A DNA stretch of 64,000 nt from Candidatus Arcticimaribacter forsetii (lineage in GTDB: Bacteria; Bacteroidota; Bacteroidia; Flavobacteriales; Flavobacteriaceae). A model generated the notes under the pieces. The model was given only the letters and a program-made list of their open reading frames with translations. It did no database searches and had not been told where the DNA came from. The stretch spans positions 124,001 to 188,000 of the forward strand of contig NZ_OU342399.1 in assembly GCF_910589745.1 (NCBI RefSeq), read 5' to 3'. A program made the translations under genes and the position numbers. Below are positions 26,901 through 35,525 of the stretch, in pieces (the stretch's first letter is position 1; every line of letters begins with the position of its first letter).

Positions 26901-27596
26901 TTAAGCAGAAAAATAGTCTTCTAACTCTTGTAAGGTTTTAGTCGTTGTTTGCTTATCCATAATTACTTTTCCTTTTTCAAGCAAAACAATGCGAGAACAA
27001 ACTTCAGTAACATGGTTTAAATCGTGACTTGAAATGAGTAAGGTTAATTCTCGTTTGCCGATTTCTGATTTTATAAGTTGCTTGAGCCTTATCTGAGTCG
27101 TCGGGTCTAAATTTGCAAAAGGCTCATCCAAAATAACAACTTTTGGGTCTCCAATAAAGGTTGAAATTAAGCCTACCTTTTTTTGGTTTCCTTTTGAGAA
27201 ATCCCTTAAATACTTTTTTTGGTTTAAAATCTCATCATTAAAAAAATCTTTATATGATTCTAAGAAAGCATCAACTTCAGATTTATTTAAACCGCGTAAC
27301 TCTCCTACAAAATAAAAATATTCTTCTGGTGTTAAATATCCTATGAGAAAGGAATCGTCAATAAATGCCGAAGTAAACTTCTTCCAGTCTTCACTTTCAG
27401 AAACTTTAATCCCACCGGAAACAATTGATCCTGTTGTTGCTTTTATCAAGTCTAATAAGAGACTAAAAAAAGTAGTCTTTCCTGCGCCGTTATTTCCGAT
27501 CAATCCAAAACATTCTCCTCTATTAATTTCTAATTGTTCAATAGATAATACCGGATTATTTTTGTAAGATTTTGTTAGGTTTTCTGTTAAAATCAT
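26901..27596 (-). CDS. ABC transporter ATP-binding protein
   Basis: The 231-residue ATPase has Walker A GNNGAGKTT (about residues 34-42), a signature FSKGNQKKVG (a non-standard LSGGQ variant typical of ABC-2-type exporters), Walker B VVILDEPFANLDP and an SSHDLNHV switch His. It lies 4 bp after the DUF5687 membrane gene and pairs with it as an exporter. The substrate is unknown. Confidence 0.92.
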   Translation of the reverse strand: MILTENLTKSYKNNPVLSIEQLEINRGECFGLIGNNGAGKTTFFSLLLDLIKATTGSIVSGGIKVSESEDWKKFTSAFIDDSFLIGYLTPEEYFYFVGELRGLNKSEVDAFLESYKDFFNDEILNQKKYLRDFSKGNQKKVGLISTFIGDPKVVILDEPFANLDPTTQIRLKQLIKSEIGKRELTLLISSHDLNHVTEVCSRIVLLEKGKVIMDKQTTTKTLQELEDYFSA

Positions 27597-27600
27597 AATG

Positions 27601-29085
27601 TTATTTTTGGTTGAAGGCTGCTAGCATTGCGTGCTTTTCTTTTGCAAAAAGCTTGACCATTAAGTTTAGAATTTGCTTTTTAAAAACCAATCCTACAATT
27701 CCACTTAGCGCTAAAGATATTATTCCTGCAGTATGATTTATTTCATCCCCATAATTTATTAATCTTGCAGGAATAGTATATAGTAAAACTGGGAGAACCA
27801 TTTTGGGCAATACTAATAAAAACTGAGTTCCAGAAAATGCTTGTGTATTTTCAAATGCCTTTGCTTTTACGTTGAGCTTGAGAGGTTGCTTATTTAACAA
27901 CCCTCCGTATAGTGTTATCCAAGTTCCAAGACCTACATTAAAAATAGCTCCCGATAAAATCATTAGATAGGTGTCTAAGCCAAAATATAAATAAGGCAAT
28001 GATAATATTGTAGAGACTACAACAGCAAAAGCCATGAGTCTAAATTTAGAGTCTAAATATTCTTTATAAGATATGTTCTGAGTCATCAAAAAAGCATAAT
28101 ACTCGCTATCCCATGCAGGCACATAATTTCCATAAGTCAACAAAAACCCTCCAGAAATAAATATTGATGCAAAAACTAGCATCTCTTGTGACTGAGCTTC
28201 TTGTGTTGTGTAAAATATCAACCCATAAAACAAAAATAAGAATGACATTAATACAATATTCCTTGGTCTTATATTCCTTATGATCAGTCGTAAATCATTT
28301 TTCAAGAAAAAGGCACTGGTCCCAAAAACATCTAAAAAATCGTATTGTGTTGTTCTTGCGATTTCTTTTTTTGTTCCTAAAGCCCCCTCAAGGTTCAAGT
28401 TTTCTTTGAGAAAACGGAAGGTAATACCATAAAATATAAACAGAACCAAAACAGGGACTATACCCAAGAATGGCTGAGCGACTACAGAGTCAAAAAAATA
28501 ACCTGCCCTTCTGAGTATTTCTATATCAAAATAACGTTCTGATGTGTATGCTAAAACAATAATTGTTACGAAAGTTGCAAGTAGTTTGTTGTTCTTGTTT
28601 GCAAGAAAAGATATAAAGTTTAATGATAAAGAAAAGGAGGTTATGGACAACCACCACATTACGGCCTGAACTGCTGTGTAATCGTCTAAATATAAATTAA
28701 CACTGATTGGTAAATAAAATAAAAAAGGGGTTACGTTATATACAGAAATTAATGACCGAAAAAGTATATTATGAATAATTCGTTTTTTTGGAATGGAAAG
28801 CAATAAAAATGATTTAATCTCTGTAACGGGAAGTTGTTGTAAAAAGTACCTGATTATCAATTCAAAAATCAAAATAATAATCAAGATGCTATTAATTACA
28901 GAAATAGCATCCTTCTCTGGAACGGAGTCGCTTAAGATTGGGTAAACAGCAATCCCTCCCATCAATAGTGCTCCTCCAAAATAAAGAATCACTAATCCCA
29001 TAATTATTTTAATCGCCAACTTAGCGTCTAGCTGGGGAGCCCGCATAAATTTTAAACGGCTTAATTTGAATAAAGATGTGGACAT
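27601..29085 (-). CDS. DUF5687-like ABC transporter membrane protein
   Basis: The 494-residue polytopic protein has about 12 hydrophobic segments, with the Arg-rich start FKLSRLKFMRAPQ typical of the family I know as DUF5687 in flavobacteria. It acts as the membrane part for the adjacent ATPase. Its cargo is not indicated by neighbours. A near-match TATCTTTA box lies at 29112-29119. It is divergent from the reductase gene. Confidence 0.75.
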   Translation of the reverse strand: MSTSLFKLSRLKFMRAPQLDAKLAIKIIMGLVILYFGGALLMGGIAVYPILSDSVPEKDAISVINSILIIILIFELIIRYFLQQLPVTEIKSFLLLSIPKKRIIHNILFRSLISVYNVTPFLFYLPISVNLYLDDYTAVQAVMWWLSITSFSLSLNFISFLANKNNKLLATFVTIIVLAYTSERYFDIEILRRAGYFFDSVVAQPFLGIVPVLVLFIFYGITFRFLKENLNLEGALGTKKEIARTTQYDFLDVFGTSAFFLKNDLRLIIRNIRPRNIVLMSFLFLFYGLIFYTTQEAQSQEMLVFASIFISGGFLLTYGNYVPAWDSEYYAFLMTQNISYKEYLDSKFRLMAFAVVVSTILSLPYLYFGLDTYLMILSGAIFNVGLGTWITLYGGLLNKQPLKLNVKAKAFENTQAFSGTQFLLVLPKMVLPVLLYTIPARLINYGDEINHTAGIISLALSGIVGLVFKKQILNLMVKLFAKEKHAMLAAFNQK

Positions 29086-29158
29086 TATTTCCTTTTAATA
29101 TATCTGTATAATAAAGATAAATAATGTTACAAACATGATCGGAATTATTCCTATTTAT

Positions 29159-29166
29159 TATTTTTG
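29159..29166 (+). promoter_or_regulatory. -7 promoter box TATTTTTG of the reductase gene
   Basis: Exact TAnnTTTG match ending 11 nt before the ATG at 29178. Confidence 0.55.
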
Positions 29167-29177
29167 TAAAAAAAACA

Positions 29178-30224
29178 ATGGCAGGATATCACAAACTCAA
29201 AATCAACAGCATCGAAGCGTTAACCTCTGAGGCTTCTTCAATTGGTTTTGAAATTCCAGATTCAAAAAAAGAACTTTTTAACTTTACTTCTGGGCAATAC
29301 ATTAACTTAAAGGCAACTATAAAATCTGAGGAGGTTAGAAGGTCGTATTCTTTATGCTCTGCTCCATCAGAAGGTCTCTTAAAAGTTGGTGTTAAGCGTA
29401 TTTCAAATGGGGTGTTCTCAAGTTATGCAACTCAGGAATTAAAGGTAGGAGATGTTCTTGAAGTAGGAGAGCCAGAAGGGCGATTTGTTTATAATAAGGA
29501 AGCCAAAAACAGCACAGCCTTTGCTGCAGGAAGTGGGATTACGCCTATTTACTCCATTATTAAAACTGTTCTTTCTGAGAGTAGAGACACTCATTTTACC
29601 TTAGTATATGGAAACAAAACGCCAGAGGAAACTCTATTTTATGATGAACTAAAAGAGCTTGAATCAAAGTTTCCTTCGCAATTAAAAATCCTTTGGATCT
29701 TTAGTCAGTCAAACGTTGAAGGAAGCCGTTTTGGAAGAATTGATTCCAGTATTGTAAAATACGTTTTAAAAAATACAGGTCAACTTTCTACCGCCTTCTA
29801 TCTGTGTGGTCCTGAAGAAATGATAGTAAACGCTAAAGAAACTCTTTTAGGCAATTCTATTGAAGAGTCTCAAATCTATTTTGAACTTTTTACCGCTTCA
29901 AAAGCTAAAAATGAAAACGCTAGTTCTGATTCAGATTCTTCTAACGAAATTGTGTTAGAAATTATAACAGACGACGAAACAAGTACGGTGAAAACTACTG
30001 CTAATAAAACAATATTAGATGCTGCTTTAAATCAAAAAATAGACGTTCCTTATTCCTGTCAAGGAGGGGTTTGTTGTAGCTGTATTGCTAAAATAACAGA
30101 AGGTTCTGCTGTAATGGAAAATAATCAGATACTAACCGACGAAGAAATAGCAGAGGGACTAGTCCTTACGTGCCAAGCAAAACCAACCTCAAACAAATTG
30201 GTTGTAAATTATGATGATGTATAG
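29178..30224 (+). CDS. Ferredoxin-type NAD(P)H reductase with FAD, NAD and 2Fe-2S domains
   Basis: The 348-residue protein has an FAD-binding beta-barrel (RRSYSLCSAP, FAD/isoalloxazine motif, about residues 54-63), an NAD(P)-binding domain (AAGSGITPIYSII, FYLCGPEEMI) and a C-terminal plant-type 2Fe-2S ferredoxin domain with Cys294, Cys299, Cys302 and Cys332. The layout is that of PaaE/HmpX-type reductases. In flavobacteria such proteins are usually single genes and often labelled ferredoxin-NADP reductase; no oxygenase partner is encoded nearby, so its electron acceptor is unknown. Confidence 0.9.
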   Translation: MAGYHKLKINSIEALTSEASSIGFEIPDSKKELFNFTSGQYINLKATIKSEEVRRSYSLCSAPSEGLLKVGVKRISNGVFSSYATQELKVGDVLEVGEPEGRFVYNKEAKNSTAFAAGSGITPIYSIIKTVLSESRDTHFTLVYGNKTPEETLFYDELKELESKFPSQLKILWIFSQSNVEGSRFGRIDSSIVKYVLKNTGQLSTAFYLCGPEEMIVNAKETLLGNSIEESQIYFELFTASKAKNENASSDSDSSNEIVLEIITDDETSTVKTTANKTILDAALNQKIDVPYSCQGGVCCSCIAKITEGSAVMENNQILTDEEIAEGLVLTCQAKPTSNKLVVNYDDV

Positions 30225-30227
30225 ATT

Positions 30228-31205
30228 TTATATTGCTCTGACTTTGTTGTAAACATCAAAAAGTTTTTTTGCTGAGGAGGAAACACTCCATTGTTCCAAT
30301 ATCGTTTTTCTAACTAACTCTGGTTTTAATTTTTCGGGTTCTTCTATTACCTCTTTAAGAAGTTTTCTCAAGGTATGTGTATCTCCTTTAGGATAAAGGA
30401 AACCATTTATTCCGTGTGTAATTACTTCCGAATGAATTCCAACTTGTTCCGTTGCAATTGTTATACATCCGCTAAACATTGCCTCAAGACAAACTAGAGA
30501 AAACCCTTCTGTGTGGGAAGCAATAACAACTGCTGAACTAGACTTATAATGTTCCTGTATTTCATTTGTCTGGGACACAAAATGAATTTGATCTTGAACC
30601 CCTTGGGTTAATGAAATTGTATTGATCTCTTTAACGTAAGCTGGGTCATCCACAGTTCCTATAAAATGCAGATTCCAGTTGGGGTTCTTATTAAGTAATG
30701 GAGCAATGGCGTCTATAACATCAAGTTGTCCTTTTGCTTTTCTTATGCGACCAACAACTGAGATTATCCTTGGTTTTAAAGAGCGTTTTTGTTGGTCATA
30801 TAAAAAATGGTTTGTGTCAATCCCATGACCTATAATTGTAGTTTCTAAGGGCAGATTATTAGACATATTCTGACTTAAGCTTATACTTTGATCTGTCTTT
30901 GACATCAAAAAAAGAGTTAACTTAGAAGGGGTAGATTCTGCATGTCTGGTTGAAACTAGCTTGAATTTACCTCCTAAAAATCTCAAGATTAAAGCAATAA
31001 GGGTTTCGTTGTTTCGGTGCGTATGAATTATTGTTTTGGGGCTTGAATAAATTACTTTTAACAGCTTAAAAAAAGAAATTTTATTTCTTTTTATTCCATA
31101 TCCAAATACTTTTGTTTCTTCCATCGAATTTAATGGAGTTAAGAGGCCTTCTACGCTTCGAGTTACTCCGGTAGTTTTGAAATGAAAATGAAAATGAATG
31201 ATCAT
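30228..31205 (-). CDS. Glycosyltransferase family 4
   Basis: The 325-residue GT-B enzyme has the C-terminal donor-binding half intact: SVVGRIRKAKGQLDVIDA, HFIGTVDDP, and the EGFSLVCLEAMFSGC segment with the E-x7-E motif. It probably adds a sugar to a surface polysaccharide or lipid. The N-terminus is an unusual HFHFHFK run encoded by a hexanucleotide repeat. It follows the DUF6427-like membrane gene by 7 bp, suggesting one transcript. Confidence 0.88.
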   Translation of the reverse strand: MIIHFHFHFKTTGVTRSVEGLLTPLNSMEETKVFGYGIKRNKISFFKLLKVIYSSPKTIIHTHRNNETLIALILRFLGGKFKLVSTRHAESTPSKLTLFLMSKTDQSISLSQNMSNNLPLETTIIGHGIDTNHFLYDQQKRSLKPRIISVVGRIRKAKGQLDVIDAIAPLLNKNPNWNLHFIGTVDDPAYVKEINTISLTQGVQDQIHFVSQTNEIQEHYKSSSAVVIASHTEGFSLVCLEAMFSGCITIATEQVGIHSEVITHGINGFLYPKGDTHTLRKLLKEVIEEPEKLKPELVRKTILEQWSVSSSAKKLFDVYNKVRAI

Positions 31206-31212
31206 GCCGATT

Positions 31213-32157
31213 CTAAATTAAAACACCAACTATGGTGCTTAGTGCGTCTTGAAATATTATACATAAACAAATAATAAAAAACCCTTCTAACAAGAGTTTG
31301 CTCTTTATGCTATTTAAAAATTGGGCTGATAAAACTGAAGATGCCATAACAAAAGCAATCCAAGTAATTGCATTCTCCTCTCCTCCAAAAAGAACTATTG
31401 AAAGGCTAGAAAACAAAATTAAAATACAAACTCTCAGATTTAATTTTTCCCTTTTTCGAGCCTGATACTTTTCTTTAACATGTTTAAATACAAAAATAAT
31501 TGAAGCTAGTAATATAAAAAATAACCCCGTATTCTCTTGGGTATTATCACTCATCAAAGCATTAAAGCTTGATGTTATAAATTCGTTTTTACCTATAATT
31601 AATAGGTTAGGAAATAATTCCGAAAGTGCTGCCCAAATAATATATAAAGAAACAAATGGTAAAAAAGTTAAAAATATATTACTGATGTTTAAACGACCTT
31701 TAAAATATAAAACAGCCCACAAGATTACATAAAAAAAATAAAAATCTGTCTTAAATAGAATTGCGAAAACCAACCATAATCCAGCGTTAAAAATTGATTT
31801 TTTTTCAGACTCATTTTCATCTAATTTCATGATGATTAAAACACTAGACCAAAAAAATAAAACTGAAATCCACACCCAAATACTCCACTTTGATATGGGT
31901 AGCATGGCAAAAAATAAAATAAAAATAAAAAGGTGATAATTTGTCCTTTGAAAAAACAAAGCTTGTCTAACCGTTACTTCAACTAAAACAATGCTGATTA
32001 ACGATAGAAAACCTGCAACGGTAGACTTTAAAACAAGATTATTGCTTGGGTTTAATTTTTCAATAAAAAAATGATGCCCATAAACAGCCAATAAAAGAAG
32101 TACAAATGCAAGAGCATAGCTCCAAAAAGAAGTCTCTTTAAAAACTCTGGTAAACAT
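31213..32157 (-). CDS. DUF6427-like polytopic membrane protein
   Basis: The 314-residue protein has about nine or ten hydrophobic segments. FFQRTNYHLFIFILFFAMLP and the early FLSLISIVLVEVTVRQ segment resemble a flavobacterial family I know as DUF6427. No catalytic motif is visible. It is co-oriented with a GT4 gene, so a role in envelope polysaccharide metabolism is possible but unproven. Confidence 0.7.
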   Translation of the reverse strand: MFTRVFKETSFWSYALAFVLLLLAVYGHHFFIEKLNPSNNLVLKSTVAGFLSLISIVLVEVTVRQALFFQRTNYHLFIFILFFAMLPISKWSIWVWISVLFFWSSVLIIMKLDENESEKKSIFNAGLWLVFAILFKTDFYFFYVILWAVLYFKGRLNISNIFLTFLPFVSLYIIWAALSELFPNLLIIGKNEFITSSFNALMSDNTQENTGLFFILLASIIFVFKHVKEKYQARKREKLNLRVCILILFSSLSIVLFGGEENAITWIAFVMASSVLSAQFLNSIKSKLLLEGFFIICLCIIFQDALSTIVGVLI

Positions 32158-32329
32158 TATATCTTATTTTGTTTTATGAATAAAAAGGTGTTAAAGGCTC
32201 TGTAAATTCTAACCCTAAAGTTAAAACATTGTTTTTTATACTATGATTATATTCTGGTTTAAATTATGTATAAATATAACCTATAAGGATATTATTAGCT
32301 GTCTTTTATTTTTTTCTACTAAATTCTTT

Positions 32330-32359
32330 AAAAGCATTGTATTAACAGATGCTTTTTTT
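32330..32359 (+). other. Weak hairpin in the DUF6427-DUF6341 intergenic gap
   Basis: An 8-bp stem AAAAGCAT / ATGCTTTT with an 11-nt loop, followed by TTT on the + strand. It lies in the 237-bp gap between two divergent genes, where no terminator is expected. The rest of the gap is AT-rich and shows no gene or clear promoter. Confidence 0.3.
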
Positions 32360-32394
32360 AAATTTGTCAAGAATTTTATTTTAAACCAATACTA

Positions 32395-32622
32395 ATGAAG
32401 GATTTATTTGAAGCAATTGCATGGTTATTTGAGAAAGTTTTGTTTTTACCACACGATATTCTTAGAGAACTTGAATTAAGCAACTGGTGGTTAGCAAACG
32501 TTATCAATTGGGCATTTGCAATCGTTATTTTCTCTCTATTAGTTTATTGGACTTACCAGCTTAAGATTTTCAATGACAAAGGAGAAGAGAATAAAGACCC
32601 TTCTGCTCACTCGTTTCTATAA
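32395..32622 (+). CDS. Small DUF6341-like membrane protein
   Basis: The 75-residue protein has one hydrophobic segment (WWLANVINWAFAIVIFSLLVYW, about residues 27-48) with a Trp-rich start, between short charged ends. It resembles a small Bacteroidota family I know as DUF6341. Function is unknown. Its stop overlaps the convergent purD stop by 6 bp. In other flavobacteria I recall it near purD. Confidence 0.75.
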   Translation: MKDLFEAIAWLFEKVLFLPHDILRELELSNWWLANVINWAFAIVIFSLLVYWTYQLKIFNDKGEENKDPSAHSFL

Positions 32623-33888
32623 ATCAAATCCGAGATCTTTTCGGTAGTACATTCCTTCGAAGTCTATTTTTTCTAGAGACTCATATGACTTCGATAATGC
32701 TTCTTTATGGTCTTTACCACAGGAAGTGACTGCTAAAACTCTACCTCCCGAAGTTTTAACTTCTTTAGATACTACCTTAGTTCCTGCGTGAAACACAACG
32801 CTCCCGTCTACGGAATCTATACCCGTAATTGTTTTGCCTTTTTGGTAAGCTTCTGGATACCCTCCAGAAACCGCCATTATTGTTGTCGCAGATCTTGGAT
32901 CTATTTCAAGCTCATGCTGGTCTAAAGTTTGTGATCCTATTGCTTTAAAAAGTTCTACCCAATCATTTTTTACTCTTGGGAATACAACTTCAGTTTCTGG
33001 ATCTCCCATTCTAACGTTATATTCTATAACCATTGGGTCGTTGCCAACCTTAATAAGACCAATAAACACAAACCCTTTAAAGGGTAAGTTGCTTTTTTGA
33101 AAACCGTCCATTGTTGGTTTAATTATTCTTTCTTCAATTTTTTTTATAAATTCATCTGATGCAAAAGGGACTGGTGAAATTGCTCCCATTCCTCCAGTAT
33201 TCAATCCTGTATCTCCTTCTCCAATTCGCTTATAATCTTTAGCCATAGGAAGAGTAAGGTGATTTTTTCCATCCGTTAAAACAAAACAAGAAAGTTCAAT
33301 TCCATCTAAAAACTCTTCTATTACAACTTTTTGAGATGCCGCGCCAAATTTTTGTCCAACTAACATTTGACGTAATTCATCTTTTGCTTCGTCTATATCT
33401 TCTAAAATTAAAACTCCTTTCCCTGCTGCAAGACCGTCTGCTTTTAAGACATAAGGTGGCTTCATTGTTTCTAGAAAATTACAGCCTTCTTCCACTGTTT
33501 CTGATGTAAAGCTATCGTACTTTGCTGTAGGGATGTTGTGAGCTTTCATGAATTCTTTTGCGAATTCTTTACTTCCCTCTAGGGTTGCAGCTGCTTTTTG
33601 AGGACCTACAACAATGATGTTTTTTAGCTGTTCGTCTTCTAAAAAGAAATCATGAATTCCTTGAACCAATGGATCTTCAGGACCTACAATAACCATTTGA
33701 ATTTCGTTGTTCAAAACGGCTTCTTTAATTCCATCAAAATCATTTACTCCTAATTCTAGGTTTACTGCAATTTCGTGGGTTCCTGCATTACCTGGTGCCA
33801 CAAAAAGCTTCCCGCAGTTAGGACTTTGTAAAAGTTTCCATGCAATTGTATGTTCGCGTCCGCCGCCGCCAATGATTAAAATATTCAT
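32617..33888 (-). CDS. purD: Phosphoribosylamine-glycine ligase (GAR synthetase)
   Basis: The 423-residue ATP-grasp enzyme joins glycine to 5-phosphoribosylamine in purine synthesis. It starts MNILIIGGGGREHTIAWKL (dinucleotide-like fold), and has VKADGLAAGKGV (as LKADGLAAGKGVLIL), NTGGMGAISP and EYNVRMGDPETE in the active site. Length is normal. A perfect TATCTTTG box lies 19 nt upstream. No other purine genes are present. Confidence 0.98.
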   Translation of the reverse strand: MNILIIGGGGREHTIAWKLLQSPNCGKLFVAPGNAGTHEIAVNLELGVNDFDGIKEAVLNNEIQMVIVGPEDPLVQGIHDFFLEDEQLKNIIVVGPQKAAATLEGSKEFAKEFMKAHNIPTAKYDSFTSETVEEGCNFLETMKPPYVLKADGLAAGKGVLILEDIDEAKDELRQMLVGQKFGAASQKVVIEEFLDGIELSCFVLTDGKNHLTLPMAKDYKRIGEGDTGLNTGGMGAISPVPFASDEFIKKIEERIIKPTMDGFQKSNLPFKGFVFIGLIKVGNDPMVIEYNVRMGDPETEVVFPRVKNDWVELFKAIGSQTLDQHELEIDPRSATTIMAVSGGYPEAYQKGKTITGIDSVDGSVVFHAGTKVVSKEVKTSGGRVLAVTSCGKDHKEALSKSYESLEKIDFEGMYYRKDLGFDL

Positions 33889-33907
33889 TTGTTTCTTTTT
33901 AACCTGG

Positions 33908-33915
33908 CAAAGATA
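33908..33915 (-). promoter_or_regulatory. -7 promoter box TATCTTTG of purD
   Basis: Exact TAnnTTTG match on the reverse strand, 19 nt before the purD ATG. Confidence 0.6.
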
Positions 33916-33957
33916 AAAAGTATAGGGGAATACATTGCTCTATTTTTAGGAAAGAAA

Positions 33958-34500
33958 CTAGGGAAGAATGCCTTGATTTTTAGAATCACGTTCTAAGATA
34001 AAAAAGTAAGGGTTTTTTGACCCTTTCATGTCCATTAACCCGAGCATGGTGTTAGAGTCGATTTTTGTGAAGTGGTCTAGTATTCCTTTAGAATCATAAA
34101 CCATTGTACCGGTTAATTTTCCTCGGTAATTCACCATTCTCATTCGAGCTTTTGATCTTTTGGTTTTTAAAATAGGCTTCAAAATAATCATTAAAAAGCG
34201 AAGAATTTTAGTTTTAGGGAAACTCATCCCCAGAGGAATTATTTTAGGATTGATGGGGTAAACTTGTTTTTTATTCAAAGTATAAATCAATAGAGGGTGA
34301 ACATTTTCTGAATTTTCAAACAATTTCCCGTACCAACCAGAGGATTCTAAAAGCCCCTCCATGAAATGCCCTGTTTTGATTTCATATCCTTTCCATTGAC
34401 CCTTCATGAAATCTAGTGTTACTGGTTCCAAGCTGTCGAAAATAGAGATACCCTCTTCAATGGAGCAAGATCTTTTTTTGAGTAGAGACTGTAGCTCCAT
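33958..34500 (-). CDS. DUF4334/GXWXG-domain protein
   Basis: The 180-residue protein has an N-terminal GXWXG-like motif (MKGQWKGYEIKTGH, about residues 32-45) and a C-terminal DUF4334-like half with ARMRMVNYRGKLTGTMVYD and DHFTKIDSNTMLGLMD. The two-domain layout matches the DUF4334 family, lipocalin-like proteins of unknown function. ATG at 34500 is preferred over a GTG seven codons up. A pair of 21-bp direct repeats lies 125-165 bp upstream. Confidence 0.75.
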   Translation of the reverse strand: MELQSLLKKRSCSIEEGISIFDSLEPVTLDFMKGQWKGYEIKTGHFMEGLLESSGWYGKLFENSENVHPLLIYTLNKKQVYPINPKIIPLGMSFPKTKILRFLMIILKPILKTKRSKARMRMVNYRGKLTGTMVYDSKGILDHFTKIDSNTMLGLMDMKGSKNPYFFILERDSKNQGILP

Positions 34501-34624
34501 AAGGCTATAATTGATTAACACAGCGTTCCGAAGGTATTTCAGCCAATAGAGGAAGCTTCTTTACGGTTAAATTATAACCTAAAAATTCATGAAAGAAATA
34601 AAATGGTTAATAGTGGTTAGTTTA

Positions 34625-34665
34625 TGTAATAACCGGTAGTGTTTTTGTAATAGTCGGTAAGTTTT
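34625..34665. repeat. Two 21-bp-spaced imperfect direct repeats
   Basis: TGTAATAACCGGTAGTGTTT (34625-34644) and TGTAATAGTCGGTAAGTTTT (34646-34665) match at 16 of 20 positions with a 21-bp period, two helical turns. They lie between the GT2 stop (34671) and the DUF4334 start (34500), which are both on the reverse strand. A tandem operator for the DUF4334 gene is possible. Confidence 0.45.
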
Positions 34666-34670
34666 AGTGT

Positions 34671-35525
34671 TTAAAAAAAACTTTTACTCATAATTTTATT
34701 CCACCTATAGTTCCTAATAAATTTTCCTTGATCTGGATTAACTAAAAAGGGGATTTGATTCTTTCTGGCTTTTAAAAACCCTAGAATTAAATGAAAAAAG
34801 GATCTGAAACTTTTCTTGTGTATTGCATGTTTTAGGCTTGCTAAAATGGACAAAACAAATCCGTATCTCATAGAATAAAAAGCGGCTCCTTGAAACTGTT
34901 TTGCTTGACTCGAATATTCAGCTCCTAAAGGGCGGAGATGCTTAACTTTTAATTCTCTTAGTGTTTTTGTTGAGAAGCCATTATAGCGCGCAAGAAGCTC
35001 GTCTAGGGTGTCCCAGCCCATTGCTGGGCTTAGTCCTTGAATTGCTTTAAAACATTCTTTAGAATAGGCTTTAAAGGCCCCCCTCACGTGATCGTGTTCC
35101 ATGGGATGATTTAAACTCCAATGACCCTTTGCGTCTTGCTCGTAACAAAATCCTCCAGCTATTCCAACCTTTGGGTTTTTAAATACGGGTAATAATTTCT
35201 CGAAATAATCTTTAGGTAAAACTAAATCGGAATCTAACTTTACTAATACGTCGTAGTTTTGTTTTAGGTTTTCTAAACCATAATTAAAAGCACGAACCAC
35301 TTTTGCTCCAGGTAAATGTTGGTTTGAAGAGCGTATGCTTAGATAATTTATGTTCTTGTAGCTAGAAGCATATTGCTTCATTAATTCTTCTGTTTTGTCA
35401 GTTGAATTGTCGTTTATTAATACAATTTCTTCTGCAGGTATCGTTTGGCTACATAATGACTGTAGTAGCCCTTCAAGGTAAAGTTCTTCGTTATGAGCCG
35501 GTATGATTACACTGTATTTTTTCAA
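34671..35525 (-). CDS. Glycosyltransferase family 2
   Basis: The 284-residue GT-A enzyme starts KKYSVIIPAHNEE and has INDNSTDKTEELMKQY and VKLDSDLVLP (the DxD metal-binding motif). It lacks membrane segments, with a basic C-terminus. It is the last gene of the rfbBACD unit, so it may transfer rhamnose or a related sugar to a surface glycan; this is inferred from position. The start is TTG at 35525, overlapping the rfbD stop (TTGA); the conserved first strand begins immediately after it. Confidence 0.85.
   Translation of the reverse strand: MKKYSVIIPAHNEELYLEGLLQSLCSQTIPAEEIVLINDNSTDKTEELMKQYASSYKNINYLSIRSSNQHLPGAKVVRAFNYGLENLKQNYDVLVKLDSDLVLPKDYFEKLLPVFKNPKVGIAGGFCYEQDAKGHWSLNHPMEHDHVRGAFKAYSKECFKAIQGLSPAMGWDTLDELLARYNGFSTKTLRELKVKHLRPLGAEYSSQAKQFQGAAFYSMRYGFVLSILASLKHAIHKKSFRSFFHLILGFLKARKNQIPFLVNPDQGKFIRNYRWNKIMSKSFF

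Noticed and set aside
31181-31201. GAAAAT hexamer repeat at the GT4 start as a phase-variation tract
   Set aside because: The unit is a multiple of three, so slippage would not shift the frame; about three copies only.
35094-35101. CACGTG core inside the GT2 gene
   Set aside because: The flanking bases do not match parS; only the hexamer core is shared.
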